From NCBI GenBank assembly GCA_013153795.1, contig JAADDV010000140.1, forward strand, positions 1 to 5,022: a stretch of 5,022 bases of DNA, given 5' to 3'. The DNA is from Aquificota bacterium (GTDB taxonomy: Bacteria > Aquificota > Aquificia > Aquificales > Hydrogenothermaceae). The position numbers and the translations under genes are program-made. Positions within the stretch are counted from its first letter, which is position 1. Every line of letters starts with the position of its first letter. The notes below the pieces were generated by a model. The model did no database searches and had not been told where the DNA came from. It worked only from the letters and a program-made list of their open reading frames with translations. Of this stretch, positions 1 to 5,022 are shown in pieces.

Positions 1-34
1 TTTTTTAATTTTTATAAAACCGATTTCCAATGTG

Positions 35-50
35 AAAAATTGCAATTTTT
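35..50. repeat. AT-rich perfect palindrome near the left edge
   Basis: AAAAATTGCAATTTTT is a perfect 16-bp palindrome, and the partly matching flanks TGTG and GGCA could extend it to about 31-54. It lies in the gene-free left end. As RNA it would form only a weak A/U hairpin with a tiny loop, so if it matters it is more likely a DNA-level feature. In such AT-rich DNA it may be chance. No function is assigned. The rest of 1-117 shows nothing else I can support. Confidence 0.3.
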
Positions 51-117
51 GGCACGATTTTTGTCCTAGCTTAATCTCATTTAAACTTTTTGTTAACTTT
101 TACTTACTGGATACTTA

Positions 118-128
118 TTGACTGTCAA
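118..128. repeat. 11-bp dyad TTGAC-T-GTCAA at the leader's outer edge
   Basis: TTGACTGTCAA reads the same on both strands around a central base. It therefore presents a -35-like hexamer in both directions: TTGACT on the plus strand and TTGACA on the minus strand at 128-123. I found no good -10 box at 16-18 bp from either copy, so it is not called as a promoter. It lies just outside the larger inverted repeat that starts at 135 and may mark the distal edge of the CRISPR leader. Confidence 0.3.
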
Positions 129-134
129 GCTTTA

Positions 135-263
135 GTCGACCTCTGAAAAATTTACCTATTTGAGACTCATTCTCATAGGATTCCAAGCGCAAAAACCGAT
201 ATGCGTCATTGTATATCAACGGTTTGTCGGTCTCCAGGGTTTTTTAAAGGATTGGAGGTCGAC
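135..263. repeat. Nested inverted repeats in the CRISPR leader
   Basis: GTCGACCTC at 135-143 is exactly complementary to GAGGTCGAC at 255-263. With two G-U pairs the helix extends to 12 bp (135-146 with 252-263). Nested inside are GAGAC (162-166) with GTCTC (230-234). Further in, AAACCG (193-198) pairs with CGGTTT (220-225), and after a 3-nt bulge (217-219) ATATGC (199-204) pairs with GTATAT (211-216) around a 6-nt loop (205-210). The result is three concentric stems over about 130 bp. The element lies just upstream of the array promoter. It could be a DNA structure or protein-binding dyad used in spacer acquisition, or a separate small RNA. The pairing is seen directly; the role is inference. 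Confidence 0.6.
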
Positions 264-279
264 GGAAATTTTCTTTCAT

Positions 280-308
280 TTGACAGACGTGTAAAAATTT
301 TTTATATT
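280..308 (+). promoter_or_regulatory. Sigma-70-type promoter for the CRISPR array
   Basis: A perfect -35 hexamer TTGACA (280-285) is followed, after exactly 17 bp, by TATATT (303-308), a good -10 hexamer. Transcription would start near 315, giving a pre-crRNA with about 53 nt before the first repeat at 368. The position and direction match the expected array transcription. This is the best promoter in the window. Confidence 0.75.
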
Positions 309-367
309 ATTTTTCGATAAGATATTTCAATGTTTCTTGGAAACTGAATATGTATATCATTTCAGGG

Positions 368-600
368 GTTTTTAGAGTGCCTATAAGGAATTGAAACAAG
401 ATTTTATCATATATGCAGTAGTGAAAGCAATGGGGTTTTTAGAGTGCCTATAAGGAATTGAAACATGCATTCAGTTCCTCTGGAACATCTAAACACAGGC
501 AAGTTTTTAGAGTGCCTATAAGGAATTGAAACAACATGTTCACAAATTTTCTTCTAGATTTTGGTGTGAGGTTTTTAGAGTGCCTATAAGGAATTGAAAC
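368..600 (+). CRISPR. CRISPR array, 4 repeats and 3 spacers
   Basis: Four identical 30-bp repeats lie at 368-397, 435-464, 503-532 and 571-600. Each begins GTTTTTAGAGTGCC and ends AAGGAATTGAAAC. The spacers are at 398-434 (37 bp), 465-502 (38 bp) and 533-570 (38 bp) and are unrelated to one another. The final ATTGAAAC is the 5' handle commonly seen in type I-B and type III-associated crRNAs, which sets rightward transcription; subtype cannot be fixed without cas genes, and none is present here. The repeat has little internal pairing beyond CCT/AGG. No repeat is degenerate, not even the last, and the sequence after 600 is not repeat-like. No spacer matches another place in this window by eye. 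Confidence 0.97.
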
Positions 601-712
601 AACATACAGAAAACAATCTTTTAACGAAGAATATATTGAAAAGTGTATTTGGATTACTTGACTTGCTTTTGAAGATTTGATTTGGCTATTTGAACGGTAT
701 CTTTAAGCCAGT

Positions 713-937
713 CTACGGCTTCTGTGTCGTATTTTTATATTTTTCATATAGCTCTATAGCTTTAATATCATATTGGTATAAAAGGTCTAAATCTTCAGGA
801 GGAAGGAGGTGTTTGTTTTCTTCTAATATTTTCCTTTCTGTATACATTACAGATGCTTCTGGATCATCTTCATCAAAGTAATTTAAATCTATCCCGTAAT
901 TTTTCAAAAGCTTCTTTAACTGCTCTACTGTATACAT
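713..937 (-). CDS. Small hypothetical protein, probably a gene fragment
   Basis: This intact 74-aa ORF begins MYTVEQLKKLLKNYGIDLNY and ends YEKYKNTTQKP. It is rich in Glu, Asp, Leu and Tyr and predicted mostly helical, with no signal peptide or membrane segment. I chose ATG at 937, with GAGG at 950-947 nine bases upstream. An in-frame TTG at 946 with AAGGAAG upstream is an alternative that adds three residues. Its start overlaps by 65 bp an open segment of the upstream decayed frame, which is long for two real genes. Just past residue 70 the neighbouring frame continues convincingly for about 25 residues to TAA at 654, so one extra A in the A5 run (731-735) would extend the protein to about 95 residues. 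It is therefore either a small real protein with an altered tail or the best-preserved part of a pseudogene. Function is unknown. Confidence 0.45.
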   Translation of the reverse strand: MYTVEQLKKLLKNYGIDLNYFDEDDPEASVMYTERKILEENKHLLPPEDLDLLYQYDIKAIELYEKYKNTTQKP

Positions 938-1200
938 CTTCCTCAACCTCGCTTCCTTTTAATATACGGTCATTTAACCAATCTCTTTTAGAAAATACAT
1001 AGCTAACCTGCGATTTTCTGCCTTTTTCTATTAACACCCTATCGTGATTCGCAAGTATACTAATATTGCTTCAACGTAATGGAATTCTGCATTTTCATCT
1101 GATATATGACCTTTTGCAACCCTTTTGTTTACGTGTTCTATTCTCTTATATCAAAACCTTCATTGACAAGTTTTTTTTATATTTCAGTGCAAATCTTTCT

Positions 1201-1224
1201 TTTTTAGAGCGTCTATGAGAAATT
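1201..1224 (+). repeat. Degenerate CRISPR-repeat-like sequence
   Basis: TTTTTAGAGCGTCTATGAGA plus AATT matches bases 2-25 of the array repeat at 20 of 24 positions. All four differences are transitions (T/C, C/T, A/G, G/A). The last five repeat bases are not conserved. It lies 600 bp beyond the array, in the same orientation, within the decayed reading frame, and its distance from the last repeat is not a multiple of the array's period of about 67-68 bp. It may be a relic of an older array or a chance match in AT-rich DNA. Confidence 0.4.
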
Positions 1225-1342
1225 TCTCCTTCCCAATATTTCCGCGATATTTTCAAAATTCATCGGTAGCTTTATAAATCCTTATTCTCTGTAAGATTCT
1301 ATCTAGTTTTTCCAGTTCAAAGCTTTTGTCTTTCTGTAGTAT

Positions 1343-1366
1343 ATTATCTAGTTTGAAACTAATAAT
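1343..1366. promoter_or_regulatory. Dyad just upstream of panE, possible operator
   Basis: ATTAT-C-TAGTTT (1343-1354) and AAACTAATAAT (1356-1366) are inverted copies of 11 bp around a central G, with one extra C on the left. The dyad ends two bases before the AGGAG ribosome-binding site (1369-1373) of panE. It overlaps candidate -10 hexamers (TATATT 1340-1345 or TATTAT 1342-1347). No convincing -35 box is visible. As RNA it could form a small hairpin with a 3-nt loop; as DNA it could be a repressor site. Only the symmetry is seen; regulation is inferred. Confidence 0.35.
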
Positions 1367-1378
1367 TTAGGAGAAAAA

Positions 1379-2335
1379 ATGAATATAGTTGTTTTTGGAC
1401 TTGGAGCTTTAGGAGTTGCTTTTGCTACTTTTTTAAAAGAAGATGGTCATAAAGTTTATGGAATAACGAAAGAAAAGTATCTTCCATATTTAAAAGACAA
1501 GATTTTAAAAGTTGAAGGTATCTGGGGAGAGCACGAAGCAAAGCTAGATGGTATTTATTCATCTGTTGATGATATAAAAGAAAATATTGACCTTATACTA
1601 TTAACAGTAAAATCTTACGACACAGAAAAAGCAGTGAAAGAAATAAAAAAAATAGTTTCAGAAAACACATATGTCCTTGTTGCCCAGAATGGATATGGAA
1701 ACTACGAAATAGTTTCAAAAGAGATAGGAAAAGAGCATACTCTTTTAGCAAGAGTTATTTTTGGCTCAAAAGTTATAAAACCTGGACATGTAAAAATCAC
1801 TGTAAATGCAGATGATGTAAGAATAGGAGACCCTTCAAGAACTATCCCAGAAGAAGAAATAATAAAAATAGCCTGTGCTATAAAACATGCCGGAATACCT
1901 GCTTCTTATGATAAAAATGTTTATAAAACATTATGGGACAAAATTCTTTACAACAGCGCTTTAAATCCTCTTGGAGCTTTGCTTGAATGTAGTTATGGAA
2001 CACTTGCAGAAAATAAAGAAACAAAGCAGGTTATGGACAATATTATTGAAGAAATCTTTACTGTAGCAAAAGCCCATAATATAGAGCTAAATTGGAACTC
2101 TCCAGAAGAATACAAAAAACATTTTTATGAAAATCTTATTCCTCCTACAAAAGACCATTTTCCTTCTATGTATTACGATATAAAAGAAGGGAAAAAAACA
2201 GAGATAGATGCGTTAAATGGCGCTATAGTTAAACTGGCAAAAGAAAAAGGAATAAAAGTCCCTGTAAATGAAACAGTTGTAAATCTTTTAAAAACAAAAG
2301 AAAAACTATCTCTTATGAACAAGACAGTTAGCTAG
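1379..2335 (+). CDS. panE: 2-Dehydropantoate 2-reductase (ketopantoate reductase)
   Basis: This cytosolic enzyme reduces 2-dehydropantoate to (R)-pantoate with NADPH, a step of pantothenate and coenzyme A synthesis. The protein is 318 aa, close to the family's usual ~300. The N-terminal Rossmann domain opens with GLGALG (residues 7-12). K78 (TVKSY) and N104 (QNG) correspond to nucleotide/substrate-site residues in E. coli PanE. In the C-terminal helical domain, WDKILYNSALNPL supplies the catalytic Lys (K188) with N192 and N196 at the same +4/+8 spacing as in the E. coli enzyme. SMYYDIKEGKKTEID gives S263, D267 and E275, again with matching spacing. ATG at 1379 follows AGGAG (1369-1373) by 5 bp. 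It appears monocistronic and its 3' end overlaps convergent ispD by 30 bp. Some members of this superfamily act on other 2-oxo acids, but all key residues are present. Confidence 0.9.
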   Translation: MNIVVFGLGALGVAFATFLKEDGHKVYGITKEKYLPYLKDKILKVEGIWGEHEAKLDGIYSSVDDIKENIDLILLTVKSYDTEKAVKEIKKIVSENTYVLVAQNGYGNYEIVSKEIGKEHTLLARVIFGSKVIKPGHVKITVNADDVRIGDPSRTIPEEEIIKIACAIKHAGIPASYDKNVYKTLWDKILYNSALNPLGALLECSYGTLAENKETKQVMDNIIEEIFTVAKAHNIELNWNSPEEYKKHFYENLIPPTKDHFPSMYYDIKEGKKTEIDALNGAIVKLAKEKGIKVPVNETVVNLLKTKEKLSLMNKTVS

Positions 2336-2965
2336 AATAAGGTCTTCTTTTGTCGTTATTTTAAAGTTTAGTATAGAACCTGGATTTACCGTAATTTTGT
2401 AGCCTGCTTTTTCCATTAAAGAAGCATCATCAGTTCCAAAAAAACCTTCCTTTTTTGCTTTTTCATGAGCTTCTTTTAACTTTTTAAAATCAAATGCTTG
2501 AGGAGTCTGCACAATATACAGCTTTTCTCTATCTAGCGTTTCCTTTACGTTGTCATTTTCTACAACTTTTATTGTATCCTTGGCTTTGTAAGCTGTTATA
2601 CTTCCATCCCAACCTTTTTTAACATTTTCAATAGATTGGAGAAACATTTTTTCTGTTGCAAAAGGTCTTGCTGTGTCGTGGATAATAACAATATCAGCGT
2701 TATCTATATATTGAAGAGCATTATAAACAGAATCCTGTCTTTCCTCTCCACCTGCAACCTTTTTTAAAGGAGTAAAAGAAGGAGGATTTATTCTTTCTAA
2801 ATCCTCCTCTGGTAAAACAAGGATAATTTCATCTATAACATCAAGTCTGTTTAACGTATTTAGAGAATATTGGAAAAGAGGTTCACCTTTAAGCTTTATA
2901 AACTGCTTTTTTTCGCCAAATCTTTTTCCTTTTCCTGCTGCAAGCAAAACAGCTACTATTTTCAT
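2306..2965 (-). CDS. ispD: 2-C-methyl-D-erythritol 4-phosphate cytidylyltransferase
   Basis: IspD joins MEP to CTP to give CDP-methylerythritol and pyrophosphate, the third step of the non-mevalonate isoprenoid pathway, in the cytosol. The protein is 219 aa, slightly shorter than the usual 225-240. The nucleotide-binding loop AAGKGKRFGEKKQF (residues 9-22) carries R15 and K20, the counterparts of E. coli R20 and K27. Other hallmarks are GGEERQDSV (72-80), HDTARPF (96-102; usually HDAARP), KDTIK (129-133), LDREKL with R146, QTPQAF (153-158), TDDAS (178-182) and FKITTKEDL with K202. The ATG directly follows the TAA of the upstream flavoprotein gene, and AGGTGAG just inside that gene's end serves as ribosome site, so translation is probably coupled. 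ispF, often fused or adjacent in other bacteria, is not next to it. The gene is last in its operon and overlaps panE by 30 bp. Confidence 0.93.
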   Translation of the reverse strand: MKIVAVLLAAGKGKRFGEKKQFIKLKGEPLFQYSLNTLNRLDVIDEIILVLPEEDLERINPPSFTPLKKVAGGEERQDSVYNALQYIDNADIVIIHDTARPFATEKMFLQSIENVKKGWDGSITAYKAKDTIKVVENDNVKETLDREKLYIVQTPQAFDFKKLKEAHEKAKKEGFFGTDDASLMEKAGYKITVNPGSILNFKITTKEDLILANCLVHKR

Positions 2966-4102
2966 TTATCTCACCTGCGGAGCTTCTTCTTCCTCTGGTA
3001 TTTCCTGTCCAGAAGGTATACCTTCTACAAGCTCTCTCATTAAATCTTTTACATGAACAAGCCTTTTTATCCTATACCCATTTGAACCACTAAAGAAAAG
3101 ACCTGTCTCTGTTCTGCCAAGGTATGCGTCCCCTAGTCTATCAGCTATACAGTATCCTACTTTTTTAGCTTCTTCTCCATGATTACATGGAACAACACAG
3201 TTTGAAACACATTTAACCTCTGGAGCTGTTCCTTGTTCTATATCTTTTATAAGCTTTGTAACAACTCCTCTAGCTGGATATCCAACAGGAGATTTAAGAA
3301 GAATTATATCTTCTTTTTTTGCATTTATGATAACTCTTTTAAACTCATCTGAAGCATCACATTCATATGTTCCTACAAATCTAGTTCCCATCTGAACACC
3401 AGCAGCCCCAAGAGAAAGATAATACTCTATATCTTCTTTATCCCAAATTCCACCAGCAGCAATGACAGGAAAATCTCCCCATTTATCTCTTTCTTTAACT
3501 ACTTCTTGAACTAAATTTTCAAGCTGAAATTCAGGTTTAAAACAGTCTTCATATGGTATTCCTTGATGTCCACCAGATTTTGGACCTTCTACAACAACAG
3601 CATCAGGAAGTCTGTTGTATTTTTTCTTCCAGTGTTTACATATCACCCTTAAAGCCCTTGCAGATGAAACAATAGGAACAAGAGCCACATGAGGCTCAGG
3701 AGCGTATTTAGGAAGCTGTAGAGGAAGCCCTGCACCTGTTATTATGATATTTGCTCCTGCTTCTATAGAATCTCTAACAACTCTACCGTAGTCTGTAATC
3801 GCATATAAAATATTAACTCCTATAACAGCTTTTTCCCCACCAGCAATTTCTTTAGCATCTCTTATTATCCTCTGAAGAGCTTCTTTACTATGGATATACT
3901 TACTCCCTATAGGTCTGCCATCTTTTAGCTTTACATAATTTGGGTATCTATATCCTGTCCCAACAGATGAAACAACTCCAAGACCACCATATTTTGATAC
4001 TGCACCTGCTAGATTTTCCCACGATATACCAACACCCATACCACCCTGAATAATAGGATATTCTATTTCATATTGACCTATTCTTAATGAAGGCATAGCC
4101 AT
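2966..4102 (-). CDS. Nitronate monooxygenase/FabK-family FMN oxidoreductase
   Basis: This 378-aa TIM-barrel flavoprotein belongs to the family of nitronate monooxygenase (2-nitropropane dioxygenase) and enoyl-ACP reductase II (FabK). The N-terminus has PIIQGGMGVGISW (16-28) and the first barrel strand. VEGPKSGGHQG (171-181) contains the family's catalytic-type His (H179). AAGGIWDKEDIEYYLSLGA (215-233) followed by GVQMGTRF (235-242) is the FMN-phosphate site. Near the C-terminus C298, C302, C306 and C318 form a cysteine cluster followed by GLFFSGSNGYRI; as I recall, several bacterial members share such a tail, and metal or Fe-S binding is possible but unproven. The end is a Glu/Pro-rich tail. 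ATG 4102 has AGGAG (4114-4110) 7 bp upstream; the in-frame ATG two codons later is less well spaced. It begins 2 bp after the preceding gene and its stop abuts ispD. Whether it oxidises nitronates, reduces enoyl-ACP or does something else cannot be told here. Confidence 0.82.
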   Translation of the reverse strand: MAMPSLRIGQYEIEYPIIQGGMGVGISWENLAGAVSKYGGLGVVSSVGTGYRYPNYVKLKDGRPIGSKYIHSKEALQRIIRDAKEIAGGEKAVIGVNILYAITDYGRVVRDSIEAGANIIITGAGLPLQLPKYAPEPHVALVPIVSSARALRVICKHWKKKYNRLPDAVVVEGPKSGGHQGIPYEDCFKPEFQLENLVQEVVKERDKWGDFPVIAAGGIWDKEDIEYYLSLGAAGVQMGTRFVGTYECDASDEFKRVIINAKKEDIILLKSPVGYPARGVVTKLIKDIEQGTAPEVKCVSNCVVPCNHGEEAKKVGYCIADRLGDAYLGRTETGLFFSGSNGYRIKRLVHVKDLMRELVEGIPSGQEIPEEEEAPQVR

Positions 4103-4104
4103 GT

Positions 4105-4578
4105 TTATACTCCTTTTATATCAGGTAAAATTTTTTTCGCTTTTAAGATTTTAGTTATTGTGTTGTAATACTCAGGCTCCCCAGCTCTAAAAGCAAGCTC
4201 ATCAATCACAACTTTACCATCTTTATCTATATGACCTTTAGCTATAAAATCAGCATTAAAAATTCCAGGGCGTCTTTTATGCTCATAAGAAAGAAGACCT
4301 AAAACGCCAATTTCTTTTTTTTCATTTTCTTTATAAACTACATCAAGTCCAAGCACATTTTTAACAGCAAAATTTTGAAGAACATGTTCTTCAATTCCTT
4401 CTTTTACATTCCACTCAAAAGGCTTCTTCTCATATATAGCCCTGATTTTTTCTTTTTTTCTTTCTTTTAATTTCTTTTTTAAATCCTTTGGTGATGAAGA
4501 TATGCTTTGAGATGAATTACTCTGATTTTTCTCAGGTTCTTCCTGATTTCCAAAAGGAAATTTTATAACTTTTCCCAT
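4105..4578 (-). CDS. Conserved-looking hypothetical protein, first gene of ispD operon
   Basis: I do not recognise this 157-aa protein. It starts MGKVIKFPFG, then has a polar Glu/Asn/Gln/Ser-rich linker (about 11-30), a strongly basic segment (31-46, KDLKKKLKERKKEKIR) and a mixed alpha/beta C-terminal part (about 50-157) with VLGLDVVY, IGVLGLLSYEHKRRPGIF and GKVVIDELAFRAGEPEYYN. There is no signal peptide, membrane segment or cysteine, so it is probably cytosolic; the basic stretch could bind nucleic acid or be disordered. A GTG at 4587 would add three residues, but it lies inside the AGGTGA ribosome site (4589-4584) that serves ATG 4578 at 5 bp spacing, so ATG is preferred. It is 2 bp from the flavoprotein gene and shares its promoter. 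Function is unknown; the operon gives no clear clue. Confidence 0.8.
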   Translation of the reverse strand: MGKVIKFPFGNQEEPEKNQSNSSQSISSSPKDLKKKLKERKKEKIRAIYEKKPFEWNVKEGIEEHVLQNFAVKNVLGLDVVYKENEKKEIGVLGLLSYEHKRRPGIFNADFIAKGHIDKDGKVVIDELAFRAGEPEYYNTITKILKAKKILPDIKGV

Positions 4579-4598
4579 AATTTTCACCTGCTTTGTAT

Positions 4599-4618
4599 TC
4601 TGTTTTTATTATAACAGA
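4599..4618 (-). promoter_or_regulatory. Operon promoter with extended -10 and overlapping dyad
   Basis: Read leftward, TGTTATAAT (4616-4608) is a consensus -10 box with a TGn extension, which can compensate for the poor -35 region seen here. Transcription would begin near 4601, about 23 nt before ATG 4578 of the three-gene operon. TCTGTT (4599-4604) and AACAGA (4613-4618) form an inverted repeat around it, which could be an operator or chance. The promoter call is inference from position and motif. Confidence 0.55.
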
Positions 4619-4620
4619 TA

Positions 4621-4700
4621 TATAATAGAGGACTGTTTTTCTGGATACCTTTTTTCCGCCGAAATATATTATTAAAAACTTCTATAATATTTTACAGGGG
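4621..4700 (+). promoter_or_regulatory. Candidate promoter and ribosome site for the rightward gene
   Basis: Two TATAAT hexamers occur on the plus strand, at 4621-4626 and 4683-4688, and neither has a convincing -35 box. The first would give a leader of about 75 nt. The second would start transcription almost at the ribosome site and is less likely. CAGGGG (4695-4700), six bases before ATG 4707, is the ribosome-binding site. The divergent spacer between 4578 and 4707 thus probably holds both promoters. Confidence 0.35.
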
Positions 4701-4706
4701 AATTTT

Positions 4707-5022
4707 ATGAGGAATCTTTTCTTTTCTTTACTTATTTTTAGCTTTTCTTTTGCAATAACTGAAGCAGAAAAAAATCAGCTTATAAAAGTAATTCAGGGAG
4801 CCTATAAAGATAAAATCTATTCTGTAGCTATAACAAAAAGTAAAGAGTATCTAAAAAAAACAGATAAACAGGATATATATAGAAAGCAAATATATAAGAT
4901 TTTATTTTACTCTCTTTACTATAGCAAAAACAAAACAGAGTTTTGGAATTTTATTAGAAAAATAGAATCAGAAAATTTACCTTCAAAAGATAAAGAAACT
5001 TTTTATAAACTGATTTTTTTCT
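4707..5022 (+). CDS. Secreted/periplasmic protein, 3' end beyond the window
   Basis: An open frame from ATG 4707 runs to the right edge without a stop (105 complete codons). It begins MRNLFFSLLIFSFSFA, a short signal peptide with a basic residue, a Phe/Leu hydrophobic core and probable cleavage after A16, so the product is likely exported. No lipobox cysteine is present. The mature part (ITEAEKNQLIKVIQGAYKDK onward) is Lys/Tyr-rich and helical, with spacing like helical-repeat (TPR-type) periplasmic proteins, but no specific motif is clear and I do not assign a family. CAGGGG at 4695-4700 supports the start. It is transcribed away from the ispD operon. Confidence 0.72.
   Translation, partial: MRNLFFSLLIFSFSFAITEAEKNQLIKVIQGAYKDKIYSVAITKSKEYLKKTDKQDIYRKQIYKILFYSLYYSKNKTEFWNFIRKIESENLPSKDKETFYKLIFF

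Larger units (their letters stand above)
135..367 (+). promoter_or_regulatory. CRISPR leader
   Basis: This AT-rich, gene-free stretch directly abuts the first repeat. The repeat's ATTGAAAC end is the usual 5' handle of mature type I-B/III crRNAs, so the array should be read rightward with its leader on this side. The leader contains the nested inverted repeats at 135-263, a strong promoter at 280-308, and about 50 bp of transcribed leader before the first repeat. The left boundary is set at the outer arm of the inverted repeat and is an estimate. No open reading frame with coding character covers it. Confidence 0.7.
654..1366 (-). pseudogene. Decayed unrecognised gene, several frameshifts and stops
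   Basis: Read leftward, this stretch gives protein-like segments in shifting frames. Segment one (1366-1187) includes KLDNILQKDKSFELEKLDRI, is interrupted by TGA at 1255-1253, continues GKEKFLIDALKKKDL and ends at a TGA (1186-1184). The frame then shifts near an A8 run (1178-1171) to KLVNEGFDIRE (1173-1141), then to HVNKRVAKGHISDENAEF and on to 1052, then to ANHDRVLIEKGRKS through to TGA 875-873. The intact ORF at 937-713 follows in another frame. After an A5 run the original frame resumes as YDTEAVDWLKDTVQIAKSN (731 down to TAA 656-654). The last segment before the ORF and the one after it share a frame, which favours one ancestral gene of about 230 residues. Segments are charged and helical-looking. 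No good start codon or ribosome site is visible, so the N-terminus is lost or degraded. I do not recognise the family. Confidence 0.55.

Noticed and set aside
2..121. Rightward frame open from the left edge, about 39 codons, ending TGA
   Set aside because: The translation is Phe/Leu/Cys/Asn-rich with no domain character, as expected from AT-rich noncoding DNA. It could be a gene tail only if the sequence to the left supports it.
161..175. Alternative local hairpin TGAGA-CTCAT-TCTCA
   Set aside because: It competes with the longer nested pairing GAGAC/GTCTC and is only 5 bp; not listed separately.
474..486. Small hairpin GTTCC-TCT-GGAAC inside spacer 2
   Set aside because: A 5-bp stem in one spacer most likely reflects its source DNA; nothing else supports a function.
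601..653. Possible further degenerate repeats or a terminator just after the array
   Set aside because: No repeat-like sequence is found at the expected period, and no stem followed by a T-run is visible.
690..881. 63-codon rightward ORF
   Set aside because: It is antisense to the better-supported leftward small ORF, lacks a ribosome-binding site, and its Ser/Tyr-rich translation looks like a shadow frame.
4578..4587. GTG at 4587 as start of the 157-aa gene
   Set aside because: The GTG lies within the AGGTGA Shine-Dalgarno sequence of the ATG at 4578, which is the better start.

Overview
This is an AT-rich window with A/T-ending codons, many ATA (Ile) and AGA (Arg) codons and Lys/Glu-rich proteins. 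It carries a CRISPR repeat that ends in ATTGAAAC and the MEP-pathway gene ispD, so it is bacterial. Together these suggest a thermophilic, low-GC chromosome; a Hydrogenothermaceae-type Aquificota (Sulfurihydrogenibium-like) is my best guess. That placement is inference from style only, and Clostridia or other thermophilic lineages are not excluded.

Layout. Positions 1-367 hold no gene. They contain a CRISPR leader with a striking nested set of inverted repeats (135-263), followed by a near-consensus promoter (280-308). Positions 368-600 are a CRISPR array of four identical 30-bp repeats and three spacers of 37-38 bp, read rightward. No cas gene is in the window. Positions 601-1378 hold the decayed remains of an unrecognised leftward gene, readable as a chain of frameshifted segments. 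One 74-codon piece of it is still an intact ORF (713-937). A degenerate copy of the CRISPR repeat lies inside this stretch at 1201-1224.

From 1379 the window is ordinary, densely packed metabolic DNA. panE (ketopantoate reductase, pantothenate/CoA synthesis) runs rightward and overlaps the convergent ispD at their 3' ends by 30 bp. The leftward operon, in order of transcription, is an unrecognised 157-aa protein (4578-4105), a nitronate monooxygenase/enoyl-ACP reductase II family flavoprotein (4102-2966) and ispD (2965-2306, isoprenoid synthesis). Its genes are 2 and 0 bp apart, which implies co-transcription and translational coupling. A TGn-extended -10 box at 4608-4616 is the likely operon promoter. 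A divergent secreted or periplasmic protein starts at 4707 and runs off the right edge.

Functionally, panE and ispD are housekeeping genes for CoA and isoprenoid precursors. The flavoprotein's substrate cannot be told from sequence. The least ordinary DNA is the left quarter: the structured leader, the short array, and the eroded gene with its repeat-like relic. I did not find a convincing new multi-gene system.
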